From Aeromicrobium choanae (GTDB lineage: Bacteria > Actinomycetota > Actinomycetes > Propionibacteriales > Nocardioidaceae): 64,000 nucleotides of DNA. This document shows positions 18,513 through 29,516 of the stretch, piece after piece (position 1 is the stretch's first letter; every line of letters begins with the position of its first letter). Below the pieces are notes generated by a model. The model worked only from the letters and a program-made list of their open reading frames with translations. It ran no database searches and had not been told where the DNA came from. The position numbers and the translations under genes were made by a program. Where the stretch lies: positions 1,984,001 through 2,048,000 of the forward strand of contig NZ_LT796768.1 of assembly GCF_900167475.1 (NCBI RefSeq). Reading direction: 5' to 3'.

Positions 18513-20650
18513 ATGGACCTCGTGCGCAGGATCGTGCAGCGGCTGCGCGGCCACGGCGACGCGCCGTCGCCGCCCGCCCTGGCCAAGCGCGTGCGCACCG
18601 CCTTCCGGCTCGACGACCAGCAGTGGCGGTCCCTCGTGGGCGAGGTGGCCGCAGGAGCCAGGGCCTGGACCCACGCCGAATGGCTCGACCTGCCCGTCCG
18701 CGACCGGGTGGCCCTGTACGCCGCGTCAGGGGGCGACCGCGCCACCGTCGAGCGCCTGGCCGAGTCACGCACCGTCCACGGCCCCTCGTTCCTCGTCGAT
18801 CGCGGCACCCTGCGGATCGACCTCGGGGACCCGGTCGCGGTGCCCGACTGGCTCCTCGCGGCGCAGGAGCACGACCTCGTCGCGCGCCTGAGCATCGAGG
18901 TCGCCGGCTCCGAGCCCGTGTACGTGGCCGGAACCTCGTTCGTCTCCGGGCTGGCCTTCGACCCCGAGACCGACACGGTCCGCGTCGAGGCCGCCACGAA
19001 CCGCGGGGCGATCGAGACCACCGTGACGATGCGTCCCGATCCCGTCGCCGATGCTGAGTCGGGGGAGCGCTGGGCCGACCAGACCGGCGCGTCCTGGTGG
19101 GCCACGATCGACGCCGACCGCAGCGAGCCGATCACGCTGACGGTGACGATCGAGTCGGGTGGCGTGGTGCGCACCGTCGAGGCAGTCGTGCCCGCGCTCG
19201 CCGCGGCCGCGCCCCTCCACGCCCGGGCCACGCCCGCCGGCGTCGAGCTCGACGCCGATGGCCTCGACGTGCACGTGACCGCCCTGTCCGAGGCCTGGGG
19301 CGCCGGGCCGTCACCGCTCGCGCTCGACGCCCGCGTCGACCGGTTCGGCGTCGCCGCCACGATCCCGGCGGGGCGCTTCGCCGTCACCGCCGACCAACCC
19401 CTCGACCTCGCCGACCCGTCGGTGCTCACCCTGCCGATGGCCGAGCGGGCGATCGACCTGGTCGACCTGCTCGTCACGCCGCGGGGGTGGTCGCCGGGCG
19501 AAGCCGCCGTCTCGCTCGTGGTCCGGAACCCGATCCCCGTGCACGACCGCGGACGCCGCCGCCAGCGACTGCTGCTCGACGAGGTGCGCGAGCAGGCCGG
19601 TCCGCTGCGCGAGCGCACCGTCGCGATGTGCTTCGGCGGCACCGGCGCCGGCGACAGCGTCGGCCCCGTGGCGCGTGAGCTCGTCCGCCGGGGGATCCCC
19701 GTCGACTGGGTCGTCACCGACCACTCCGTGACCCCTCCCGAGGGCACCCGGCCCGTGCTGCTGCACTCGCGTGAATGGCACGAGGCGTTCACGCATGCGC
19801 GGTACCTGGTCAACAACGCCGAGTTCCCGCACTACGTGCGCTTCCGCGAGGGCCAGCGGTACCTGCAGACCTGGCACGGCACCCCGCTGAAGCGCATCGG
19901 TCGCGACATCGCCTCACCCCGGCTCTCGGCCGGGTACACCGCCGCGATGGCCCGCGAGGCCGCCGCATGGGAGGCGCTGCTGGCGCAGAACGCGTTCGCC
20001 GCCGAGACGCTGCCGCGCGCGCTGGGCTTCGCGGGCCCGGTCCTCCTCGAGGGCTACCCGCGCAACGACGCACTCGCCGGCGACCCCGGCGAGGCACTGA
20101 GGCGCGCCACCCGTGAGGCGCTCGGGCTCGGCGACGAGCGCGTGGTCCTCTACGCGCCCACGTGGCGCGATGCCGCCCGCACCGAGCAGGGTCGCCGGGC
20201 GTTCGTCTCCCACCTCGACGCGGCCGCCGTCCACGAGCAGACCGGCGCCACCGTCCTGCTGCGCAGCCACAGCAACGCCGCCGCGAACCGCGGCCGGATC
20301 AGCAGCCAGGGCGTCCTCGACGTCACGGCGCACTCCGACATCACCGCGCTCCTGGCGGCCGCCGACGTGCTCGTCACCGACTACTCGTCGGTGATGTTCG
20401 ACTTCGCGGTCACCGAGCGCCCGCAGGTGCTGCTGGTGCCCGACGTCGACCAGTACCGCGACGACCGCGGCTTCTACTTCGACCTGCAGGAGGCGCCGCC
20501 GGGACCCATCGTGACCTCCACGGAGGAGGTCGTCGAGGCGCTCGCCGGGGCCGGCGAGACGTCGGAGCAGGCGCGCGCGTTCCGCGAGCGCTTCGCCCCG
20601 CTGGACGACGGCGCCGTCACGGCGCGCGTGGTGGACGCGTGGCTCGGCCC

Positions 20651-20678
<28 letters not shown>
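18513..20678 (+). CDS. CDP-glycerol glycerophosphotransferase family protein 2
   Basis: 721 residues. The glycerophosphotransferase domain fills about 350-715, with [35 protein letters not shown] and [16 protein letters not shown]. The N-terminal half is again beta-rich without known motifs. It is a paralogue-like partner of the 13130 gene and may act as polymerase where the other primes, or use a different acceptor; the sequence does not decide. ATG 18513 is set by a -10 box 6 nt upstream. Its 3' end overlaps the convergent rfbA by 28 bp. Confidence 0.86.
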
Positions 20679-22574
<1,896 letters not shown>

Positions 22575-22582
22575 GGAAGCCG

Positions 22583-23881
22583 ATGAGGATCGAGACCACC
22601 CCCGTCCCGGGCCTGCTCGTCGTCCACCTGGACGTCCACGGCGACAACCGCGGCTGGTTCAAGGAGAACTGGCAGCGCGAGAAGATGGTCGCCGCGGGGT
22701 TGCCCGACTTCGGGCCCGTCCAGCACAACATCTCGTTCAACGGCGTCGCCGGCACCATCCGAGGCATCCACGCCGAGCCGTGGGACAAGTACGTCTCGGT
22801 CGCGTCCGGGCGAGCCTTCGGCGCCTGGGTCGACCTGCGCGAGGGCGAGTCCTTCGGGTCCACGTTCTGGATCGAGTTGAACCCGCAGACCGCGGTGTTC
22901 GTGCCCCGCGGGGTCGCCAACTCCTTCCAGGTCCTCGAGGACGGCACCGCCTACAGCTACCTGGTCAATGACCACTGGCGCCCCGACGCGGTCTACGCCA
23001 ACGTCAACCTGCTCGACCCGCAGGTGGCCGTCCCGTGGCCGCTGCCCGTGGCCGAGATGTCCGAGAAGGACCGCAGCCACCCGCTGCTGGCCGAGGTCAC
23101 GCCGCTCGCGCCGCGCCGCACCGTCGTCATCGGTGCCGGCGGGCAGCTGGGCAAGGCGCTGCAGCAGCTCCTCCCGGACGCCGAGTACCACGACTTCCCC
23201 GAGGTCGACCTCGCCAGGCCCGAGACCCTCGACTCGATCGACTGGAACGACGTCGGCACACTCATCAACGCCGCCGCGTACACGAACGTCGACGGCGCCG
23301 AGACGCCCGAGGGCCGCACGCGGTGCTGGGCGATCAACGTCACCGGCGTCGCCGCGCTGGCCCGGATCGCGATCGACCACGGTCTGACCTTCGTCAACGT
23401 CTCGAGCGACTACGTGTTCGACGGCACGAAGGAAGAGCACGAGGTCGACGAGCCCGTCTCGCCGCTGGGCGTCTACGGACAGACGAAGGCGGCCACCGAG
23501 GCCGTCACGTCGGTCGTGCCGAAGAGCTACCTCGTCCGCACCAGCTGGGTCGTCGGGGAGGGCGCGAACTTCGTCGACACGATGCGCCGCCTCGCCCGTG
23601 ACGGAGTCTCGCCGTCGGTCGTCGACGACCAGTTCGGACGGCTCACGCCGGCGTCGGTGCTGGCCGAGGGGATCCTCGACCTGCTCCGCTCCGAGGCGCC
23701 GTACGGGGTCCACCACGTCACCGGCCGCGGTCCCGTGGAGTCGTGGGCCGACATCGCCCGCCGCGTCTTCGCCGAGGAGGGCCGCGACCCCGCCGACGTC
23801 ACCGGCGTCTCCACCGAGGAGTACCTCGCCGGTCGCCCCGCCGCCCCGCGCCCGCGCCACTCGGCGCTTCGGCTGAGCTGA
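22583..23881 (+). CDS. Fused dTDP-4-dehydrorhamnose 3,5-epimerase and reductase (RfbC-RfbD)
   Basis: 432 residues. Residues about 1-170 are an RmlC-type cupin epimerase (DNRGWFKENW, QHNISFNGVAGTIRGIHAEP, FVPRGVANSFQVL). Residues about 178-432 are an RmlD reductase (VVIGAGGQLGKALQ, NAAAYTNVDGAE, SSDYVFDG, GVYGQTKAATE). One polypeptide thus performs the last two steps to dTDP-L-rhamnose. The epimerase half shows the family's His in the RGIHAE loop. GTG 22571, overlapping the rfbB stop as GTGA, is an alternative start giving four extra residues; ATG 22583 has GGAAG only 3 nt upstream. Competing hairpins follow the gene. Confidence 0.9.
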   Translation: MRIETTPVPGLLVVHLDVHGDNRGWFKENWQREKMVAAGLPDFGPVQHNISFNGVAGTIRGIHAEPWDKYVSVASGRAFGAWVDLREGESFGSTFWIELNPQTAVFVPRGVANSFQVLEDGTAYSYLVNDHWRPDAVYANVNLLDPQVAVPWPLPVAEMSEKDRSHPLLAEVTPLAPRRTVVIGAGGQLGKALQQLLPDAEYHDFPEVDLARPETLDSIDWNDVGTLINAAAYTNVDGAETPEGRTRCWAINVTGVAALARIAIDHGLTFVNVSSDYVFDGTKEEHEVDEPVSPLGVYGQTKAATEAVTSVVPKSYLVRTSWVVGEGANFVDTMRRLARDGVSPSVVDDQFGRLTPASVLAEGILDLLRSEAPYGVHHVTGRGPVESWADIARRVFAEEGRDPADVTGVSTEEYLAGRPAAPRPRHSALRLS

Positions 23882-23882
23882 A

Positions 23883-23945
23883 GTTTCCCCTGTTAACAGG
23901 GGAAACCACCGCTATGCGGGGGAAACTTCCCCCGCATAGCGGTGG
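23883..23945. terminator. Double, mutually exclusive hairpins after rfbC-rfbD
   Basis: A perfect 24-bp palindrome occupies 23883-23906. An almost closed hairpin has 19-bp arms (23906-23924 and 23927-23945) with a 2-nt loop. The segment 23881-23890 can also pair with 23919-23928, so the folds compete. It lies between co-directional genes and probably terminates rfbCD transcription. Confidence 0.75.
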
Positions 23946-23967
23946 GAAGCCCCGCACGGTCCGCGGT

Positions 23968-23979
23968 TAAGGTGGCCGC
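23968..23979 (+). promoter_or_regulatory. Leaderless promoter of the SCP-like gene
   Basis: TAAGGT at 23968-23973, 6 nt, then GTG 23980. Confidence 0.55.
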
Positions 23980-24342
23980 GTGGCGCGCACCCTGACCCCG
24001 CTCGACCCGGCCGAGTTCACCGCGATCTGTGCCCGGATCGACTCGGGCACGGCCGATCGGGCCGACATGAAGGCCGCCACGAAGCACCTGCTGGCGGTGC
24101 TGCAGCGCCGGGCGCCGGGCCACAGCGTCGAGGTGCGCATCCCTCCGTTCGCCGCGATCCAGTGCATCCAGGGGGCCAGCCACACGCGCGGCACGCCGCC
24201 GGCCGTGGTCGAGACCGACCCCGAGACCTGGATCGCCCTCGGCCGCGGACGCCTCGCCTGGGCCGACGCGCGGGTCCGCGCGAGCGGCGAGCGCTCCGAC
24301 CTCACGCCACTGCTGCCTCTGGTCGACGACGACGCTCGCTAG
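23980..24342 (+). CDS. Sterol carrier family protein (bacterial SCP-like)
   Basis: 120 residues from GTG 23980. The fold-like pattern VEVRIPPFAAIQCIQG and GTPPAVVETDPETWIALGRG (two segments within about residues 48-85) matches the small bacterial SCP-orthologue family found next to purF in actinobacteria (Rv0807 beside Rv0808). A hydrophobic-ligand or DNA-independent binding role is only suggested by the family name. The TAG stop (24340-24342) is also the first half of the -10 box of the next gene. Confidence 0.8.
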   Translation: MARTLTPLDPAEFTAICARIDSGTADRADMKAATKHLLAVLQRRAPGHSVEVRIPPFAAIQCIQGASHTRGTPPAVVETDPETWIALGRGRLAWADARVRASGERSDLTPLLPLVDDDAR

Positions 24343-24352
24343 GGTCTTCCCC
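24340..24352 (+). promoter_or_regulatory. Leaderless promoter of the cyclophilin gene
   Basis: TAGGGT at 24340-24345 begins with the stop codon of the upstream gene; 7 nt later is ATG 24353. Confidence 0.55.
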
Positions 24353-24967
24353 ATGCGCGTGCGACTCCTGCTCCTGTCGGCCCTGGTCCTCCCGATCCTC
24401 GCTGCCTGCGGCGGAGGGGACGACGACTCCGCCTCCTCGTCGGGCGAGTGCACGTACGCCGAGGAGGGGTCGGCCGCGAAGGACGCCGACCTGCCGCCCG
24501 CCGAGCTGCTCGCGCCCGAGACGCTCACGATGAAGACGAACCGGGGCACCTTCGCGCTCACCCTCGACGCCGAGGCCGCGCCCTGCACCGTGAACTCGTT
24601 CGCGTCGCTGGCCGAACAGGGCTACTTCGACGGCACGAAGTGCCACCGCCTGGTCCCCGGGTTCGTGCTGCAGTGCGGCGACCCGTCGGCCAGCGGCACG
24701 GGCGGCCCCGGATACACCTTCGAGGACGAGCTCAGCGGCGACGAGACGTACCCCGCCGGCACCCTCGCGATGGCCAACAGCGGCCCCGACACCAACGGCT
24801 CGCAGTTCTTCATCGTGCTCGACGACGCCGAGCTCCCGGCGGCCTACACGGTGTTCGGCACCGTCGACGAAGCCGGGCTCGAGGCCGCCCGGGCCATCGC
24901 CGCGGAGGGCAACGGCCCGGACGGCGTCGCTCCCAAGAGCGACGTCGTGATCGAGTCGGTCTCCTGA
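24353..24967 (+). CDS. Lipoprotein peptidyl-prolyl cis-trans isomerase (cyclophilin)
   Basis: 204 residues. A signal peptide ends in the lipobox LAAC with lipid-bearing Cys19, followed by a Gly/Asp/Ser linker and a cyclophilin domain (FALTLDAEAAPCTVNSFASL, GTKCHRLVPGFVLQCGDP, TLAMANSGPDTNGSQFFI). The domain probably helps fold secreted proteins while anchored outside the membrane. Conserved Arg of the active site appears in KCHRLVPGF. It lies convergent with the acyl-CoA synthetase gene, one base apart. Confidence 0.9.
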   Translation: MRVRLLLLSALVLPILAACGGGDDDSASSSGECTYAEEGSAAKDADLPPAELLAPETLTMKTNRGTFALTLDAEAAPCTVNSFASLAEQGYFDGTKCHRLVPGFVLQCGDPSASGTGGPGYTFEDELSGDETYPAGTLAMANSGPDTNGSQFFIVLDDAELPAAYTVFGTVDEAGLEAARAIAAEGNGPDGVAPKSDVVIESVS

Positions 24968-24968
24968 C

Positions 24969-26522
24969 TCAGACCTGGCGCGCCGCCTCGGTCCAGTAGG
25001 GCTTGCGCAGGTCGCGCTTGAGGATCTTGCCCGAGGGGTTGCGGGGCAGCAGCTCGACGATGTCGATGCTCCTCGGCACCTTGTAGTGGGCCAGGTGCTC
25101 GCGGGCCCACGCGATGATCTCGGCCTCGGTCGCCTCGGCCCCGGGACGCAGCGCCACGACGGCCTTCACGGACTCGCCCCACGTCGGGTCGGGCACGCCG
25201 ATGATCGCGACCTCGAGCAGGTCGGGGTGCTCGGAGAGAACCCGCTCGACCTCGGGGGAGTACACGTTCTCGCCGCCTGTGATGATCATGTCCTTGATGC
25301 GGTCCTCGACGTATACGTAGCCGTCCGCGTCGATCCGGCCGATGTCGCCGGTGCGGACCCAGCCGTCCTCGGCGTACAGCTCGGCGGTCGCCTCGGGACG
25401 CCCGTGGTAGCCGGCGGTGGCCTGCTCGGTGCGGAACCACAGCTCGCCGGCCTCGCCGGGGGCCGCGTCCTGCAGCGTGGCGGGATCGACCACGCGGGCC
25501 TCGACCCCCGGGATCGGCTTGCCGGCCGAGAGCAGCCGCTCGGGATGCTCCAGGTCGCGGTGCTCGTCGTCGTGCAGCATCGTGACGACGCCGCAGAACT
25601 CGGTGAGGCCGTAGACCTGGTAGAACGCCGTGTCGGGCCAGTGCTCCTGCGCACCGCGCAGGATCGTCAGCGGCATCGGCGCGGCGCCGTAGGAGAAGCC
25701 GCGCAGCCCGCTGAACAGCTTCATCGCGTCCGGACCGGCCTGCAGCAGCATCGCGACCACCGCGGGCACGAGGAAGGCGTGGGTGACGCCCGACATCATC
25801 GCGCCGGCCAGTGCGCCGGGCTCGACGTCGCGGATGATGTGGCCCGGCACCCGGTTCTTGAGGCCGAACATCGCGTAGGACGTGCCGCCGACGTGGAACA
25901 TCGGCATCGCGATCAGCATCTTGGCGCCCTCGCCGTAGGCGATCCCGGTGTCGGCGCTCTCGGTGTGCGCCACCAGGTTGCGCTGGGTCAGCATCACGCC
26001 CTTGGGGCGGCCCGTGGTGCCCGAGCTGTACATCAGGACGACGGTGTCGTCGACGGCCGAGCCGTCCGCCTGCTCGAGGGGCTCGCCGGCGGCCTGCCAC
26101 GCCTCGAACTCGTCGGCGTCGCCGCCCATGACGATGATCCTCTCCACGGTCGTGAGCCGGTCGCGGATGACGTCGACCTGGTCCAGCAGCTCGTGACCGA
26201 CGAACAGCACCTTCGCGCCGGCGTCGTTGATCGTGTAGTCCAGCTCGTCGCCGGCCAGGCGCCAGTTCACGATGGCCGTCGCGGCGCCGACGAGGCTCGC
26301 ACCGAGCACGAGCTGCAAGATGGCGGGGTTGTTCTTGTCCACGACGGCGATGTGGTCGCCGTGGCCGATGCCCTCGCCCGAGAGCGCGCCGGCGGTGCGC
26401 CGGATCGAGTCCCAGGCCTGCGCCCAGGTCCACTCGCGGCCCTCGTAGATCCAGCCGGTCTCGTCGGGCGCGGACTGCGCGGCGGCTCGGGCGTGATCGG
26501 CGATGAACGTGGCATCGGACAT
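24969..26522 (-). CDS. Acyl-CoA synthetase (AMP-forming, FadD-type)
   Basis: 517 residues. The AMP-binding P-loop YSSGTTGRPKGVM, YGLTEFCGVV, the WVRTGDIGRIDADGYVYVED hinge region and the C-terminal catalytic lysine in NPSGKILKRDLRK are all present. It activates a carboxylic acid, probably a fatty or branched acid, with ATP and CoA. ATG 26522 follows GAGGGAG; an upstream in-frame start is unlikely because it would run through regulatory sequence. The promoter region carries a Crp-type site (26547-26562) and another palindrome (26597-26612). Divergent from purF. The exact acid cannot be read. Confidence 0.9.
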   Translation of the reverse strand: MSDATFIADHARAAAQSAPDETGWIYEGREWTWAQAWDSIRRTAGALSGEGIGHGDHIAVVDKNNPAILQLVLGASLVGAATAIVNWRLAGDELDYTINDAGAKVLFVGHELLDQVDVIRDRLTTVERIIVMGGDADEFEAWQAAGEPLEQADGSAVDDTVVLMYSSGTTGRPKGVMLTQRNLVAHTESADTGIAYGEGAKMLIAMPMFHVGGTSYAMFGLKNRVPGHIIRDVEPGALAGAMMSGVTHAFLVPAVVAMLLQAGPDAMKLFSGLRGFSYGAAPMPLTILRGAQEHWPDTAFYQVYGLTEFCGVVTMLHDDEHRDLEHPERLLSAGKPIPGVEARVVDPATLQDAAPGEAGELWFRTEQATAGYHGRPEATAELYAEDGWVRTGDIGRIDADGYVYVEDRIKDMIITGGENVYSPEVERVLSEHPDLLEVAIIGVPDPTWGESVKAVVALRPGAEATEAEIIAWAREHLAHYKVPRSIDIVELLPRNPSGKILKRDLRKPYWTEAARQV

Positions 26523-26546
26523 GGGGTCTCCCTCTGAGGCCTCGGT

Positions 26547-26562
26547 TGTGATGTGCCTCACA
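26547..26562. promoter_or_regulatory. Crp/GlxR-type operator upstream of the acyl-CoA synthetase
   Basis: TGTGATGTGCCTCACA has exact TGTGA-N6-TCACA arms, the consensus of actinobacterial Crp/GlxR proteins. It lies 25-40 bp upstream of ATG 26522 and just downstream of a possible -10 (TACCGT on the minus strand at 26562-26567), suggesting cAMP-Crp control, probably repressive. Regulation is inferred. Confidence 0.65.
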
Positions 26563-26596
26563 CGGTAATGCTCCAAGCCGCGCGACGGAAGACTTC

Positions 26597-26612
26597 CAGT
26601 CAACCTTGACTG
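26597..26612. promoter_or_regulatory. Palindromic operator candidate between acyl-CoA synthetase and purF
   Basis: CAGTCAA-CC-TTGACTG has two perfect 7-bp arms around a 2-nt centre. Its length and symmetry fit a TetR-family operator of the kind found near fatty-acid genes. No matching regulator gene is adjacent. The right half (TTGACT) also resembles a -35 element. Confidence 0.5.
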
Positions 26613-26665
26613 TTAATGCGGGTCCGCGCCGGACGGTCCTGGTCAGGGAAGCCGGGAACGGCCGG

Positions 26666-26677
26666 TAGACTGACGGC
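26666..26677 (+). promoter_or_regulatory. Leaderless promoter of purF
   Basis: TAGACT at 26666-26671, 6 nt, then GTG 26678. Confidence 0.6.
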
Positions 26678-28174
26678 GTGCCCCGCGGAGATGGTCTCCT
26701 GACCCACGAGCTCGATCCCTCTGATGCCGGACCCCAGGACGCCTGTGGCGTGTTCGGGGTCTGGGCCCCCGGCGAGGAAGTCGCCAAGCTCACCTACTTC
26801 GGCCTCTACGCCCTGCAGCACCGCGGGCAGGAGTCGGCCGGCATCGCCGTGAGCAACGGCCGGCAGATCCTCGTCTACAAGGACATGGGCCTGGTGTCCC
26901 AGGTCTTCGACGAGGCCACCCTCGAGTCGCTCCAGGGCCAGATCGCCATCGGCCACGCCCGCTACTCCACCACCGGCGCCAGCGTGTGGCAGAACGCCCA
27001 GCCCACCTTCCGGCCCACGGCCCAGGGATCGGTCGCGCTGGGGCACAACGGCAACCTGACCAACACGCACGAACTCGTGCAGCTGCTGCGTGAGCGGACC
27101 AAGGGCGACGCGAAGTCGGTCTCGGCCGAGACCGCCACCACCGACACGTCGGTGATGGCCTCCCTGCTGGCGTCCTACCGCGACCGCTCGGTCGAGGACG
27201 CGGCGCTCGAGGTCCTGCCCCAGCTGCGTGGCGCGTTCTCCCTGGTGTTCATGGACGAGACCACCCTCTACGGCGCGCGCGACCCGCAAGGCATCCGCCC
27301 GCTCGTGCTCGGCCGCCTCGAGCGTGGCTGGGTCATCGCGAGCGAGACCGCCGCCCTCGACATCGTCGGCGCCTCCTACATCCGCGAGATCGAGCCCGGC
27401 GAGTTCGTCGCGATCGACGAGAACGGCCTGCGCAGCAGCCGGTTCGCCGACGCCGCGCCGAAGGGCTGCATCTTCGAGTACGTCTACCTCGCGCGTCCCG
27501 ACACCACGATCAACGACCAGCGCGTCTTCAGTGTGCGCGAGCGGATCGGCCGCCGCCTGGCCAACACCGCGCCCGTCGAGGCCGACCTCGTCATCCCGGT
27601 GCCGGAGTCCGGCACGCCCGCCGCGATCGGCTATGCCGAGGAGAGCGGCATCCCCTTCGGCCACGGCCTGGTCAAGAACTCCTACGTGGGCCGCACGTTC
27701 ATCCAGCCCTCGCAGACGATTCGTCAGCTCGGCATCCGGCTCAAGCTGAACCCGCTGCGCGACGTCATCGCCGGGAAGCGCCTCGTGGTCGTCGACGACT
27801 CGATCGTGCGCGGCAACACCCAGCGCGCCCTCGTGCGGATGCTGCGCGAGTTCGGCGCCGCCGAGGTGCACGTGCGGATCTCCAGCCCGCCGGTGAAGTG
27901 GCCGTGCTTCTACGGCATCGACTTCGCCTCGCGTGCCGAACTGGTCGCCAACGGCCTCACCGTCGACGAGATCTGTCGCTCCATCGGCGCCGACAGCCTG
28001 TCGTACGTGTCGCTCGACGACCTCATCGCCGCCACGAATGTCCCGGCCGACAACCTGTGCCGGGCCTGCTTCGACGGGGTCTACCCGATCGATCTGCCCG
28101 ACGACGACCTCATCGGCAAGCACCTGCTGGAGCTGCCGGCCAACGGGACCGAGCCCTTGAAGGTGATCCAGTGA
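26678..28174 (+). CDS. purF: Amidophosphoribosyltransferase
   Basis: 498 residues. The propeptide is 22 residues and the nucleophile is Cys23 in DACGVFGV. The glutaminase half continues with LQHRGQESAGI and GHARYSTTG. The PRPP loop LVVVDDSIVRGNT is in the synthase half. Cys residues in KGCIFEYV, WPCFYGID and NLCRACFDG match the 4Fe-4S cluster ligands of the Bacillus-type enzyme. It makes phosphoribosylamine, the first committed purine step. GTG 26678 is set by the upstream -10. It overlaps purM by 4 bp. Confidence 0.97.
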   Translation: MPRGDGLLTHELDPSDAGPQDACGVFGVWAPGEEVAKLTYFGLYALQHRGQESAGIAVSNGRQILVYKDMGLVSQVFDEATLESLQGQIAIGHARYSTTGASVWQNAQPTFRPTAQGSVALGHNGNLTNTHELVQLLRERTKGDAKSVSAETATTDTSVMASLLASYRDRSVEDAALEVLPQLRGAFSLVFMDETTLYGARDPQGIRPLVLGRLERGWVIASETAALDIVGASYIREIEPGEFVAIDENGLRSSRFADAAPKGCIFEYVYLARPDTTINDQRVFSVRERIGRRLANTAPVEADLVIPVPESGTPAAIGYAEESGIPFGHGLVKNSYVGRTFIQPSQTIRQLGIRLKLNPLRDVIAGKRLVVVDDSIVRGNTQRALVRMLREFGAAEVHVRISSPPVKWPCFYGIDFASRAELVANGLTVDEICRSIGADSLSYVSLDDLIAATNVPADNLCRACFDGVYPIDLPDDDLIGKHLLELPANGTEPLKVIQ

Positions 28175-29214
28175 CCTCGTACGCCTCCGCCGGAGTCTCC
28201 ATCGAGGAGGGCGACCGCGCGGTCGAGCTCATGAAGCAGTGGGTCGCGAAGGCCACCCGCCCCGAGGTCGTGGGCGGCATCGGCGGCTTCGCCGGCCTGT
28301 TCGACGCCTCGGCTCTCAAGGGCTACACGCGTCCGCTGCTGGCCACGAGCGCCGACGGCGTCGGCACGAAGGTCGCCATCGCGCAGGCGATGGACCGGCA
28401 CGACACGATCGGGTTCGACCTGGTCGGCATGCTCGTGGACGACCTCGTCGTCTGCGGTGCCGAGCCGCTGTTCCTCACCGACTACATCGCCACCGGCAAG
28501 GTCGTGCCCGAGCGCATCGCCGACATCGTCAAGGGCATCGCCGCGGCGTGTGCCGAGACCGGCACCGCGCTGCTGGGCGGCGAGACCGCCGAGCACCCCG
28601 GACTGCTGGCCCCCGACGAGTACGACGTCGCCGGATCCACCACGGGCGTCGTCGAGGCCGACCGCCTGCTCGGCGCCGAGCTCGTTCGCGAGGGTGACGT
28701 CGTGGTGGCGATGGCCTCCTCGGGGCTGCACTCCAACGGCTACTCGCTCGTGCGCCACGTCTTCTTCGACATCGCCGGCTGGAAGCTCGACCGCGAGGTG
28801 CCGGAGTTCGGCCGCACGCTGGGCGAGGAGCTGCTCACCCCCACGCGCCTCTACACGAAGCCGTGCCTCGCGCTGGCCGACGCGGTCGAGGTGCACGCCA
28901 TGTCGCACATCACCGGCGGCGGGCTCGCGGCGAACCTCGAGCGTGTCCTGCCCGACTCGGTCTCCGTCCGGCTCGACCGGTCCTCGTGGACCCCGGCCCC
29001 GGTCTTCGGCCTCGTGGGCGAGCTCGGGAAGGTGGCACAGGCCGACCTCGACCTGGCGCTGAACATGGGCGTCGGGATGGTCGCGATCGTCCCGGCCGAC
29101 GCGGCCGACGCGGCGGTCGCCCTGCTGGGCGAGCACGGCGTCGACGCGTGGATCGCGGGAGAGGTCGCGGCGGCCGGAACTCACGGCGCGGGCGGTTCGG
29201 TCACTCTCGGCTGA
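28171..29214 (+). CDS. purM: Phosphoribosylformylglycinamidine cyclo-ligase
   Basis: 347 residues. Typical PurM landmarks are ATSADGVGTKVAIA, GFDLVGMLVDDLVVCGAEPLF, GGETAEHPGLL and HITGGGLAANLERVLP. It cyclises FGAM to AIR using ATP in purine synthesis. GTG 28171 overlaps the purF stop, so the pair is translationally coupled. The following DUF3073 gene is also the usual neighbour in actinobacteria. Confidence 0.96.
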   Translation: MTSYASAGVSIEEGDRAVELMKQWVAKATRPEVVGGIGGFAGLFDASALKGYTRPLLATSADGVGTKVAIAQAMDRHDTIGFDLVGMLVDDLVVCGAEPLFLTDYIATGKVVPERIADIVKGIAAACAETGTALLGGETAEHPGLLAPDEYDVAGSTTGVVEADRLLGAELVREGDVVVAMASSGLHSNGYSLVRHVFFDIAGWKLDREVPEFGRTLGEELLTPTRLYTKPCLALADAVEVHAMSHITGGGLAANLERVLPDSVSVRLDRSSWTPAPVFGLVGELGKVAQADLDLALNMGVGMVAIVPADAADAAVALLGEHGVDAWIAGEVAAAGTHGAGGSVTLG

Positions 29215-29339
29215 GAATATTCGTTGCAACGACGGTCCGGCGGCTCGCCTGACCGGGGGTCGTTCATGCGTTCCGAGGTCCTTTGGGTACTCTTGGGAAC
29301 ACGACATACTGAACCACTGAGTGCGAGGGGGTCGAGCCC

Positions 29340-29516
29340 ATGGGCCGCGGCCGTGCCAAAGCGAAGCAGACGAAGGTCGCTCGCGATCTCAAGTACCGGA
29401 CATTGGACACGGACTTCAATGATCTGGAGCGAGAGCTTCATGGAGAGTCGGGCGACCCGATTCCCGACCAGTACGTTGATCTCGCCAAGAAACTGGGAGA
29501 CCCTGCCGCCAGCTGA
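29340..29516 (+). CDS. DUF3073 small protein
   Basis: 58 residues, too short for many gene finders. It begins MGRGRAKAKQTKVARDLKY, the hallmark of the DUF3073 family, and continues with an acidic half. The family is restricted to actinobacteria and sits directly after purM (Rv0810c in M. tuberculosis). The basic N-terminus suggests nucleic-acid or ribosome contact, which is inference. GAGGGGG lies upstream of ATG 29340. A strong hairpin terminator follows at 29585-29614. Confidence 0.88.
   Translation: MGRGRAKAKQTKVARDLKYRTLDTDFNDLERELHGESGDPIPDQYVDLAKKLGDPAAS

Noticed and set aside
23881..23979. Possible small gene in the rfbCD-SCP gap
   Set aside because: The gap is filled by hairpins and a promoter, with no open frame of useful length.
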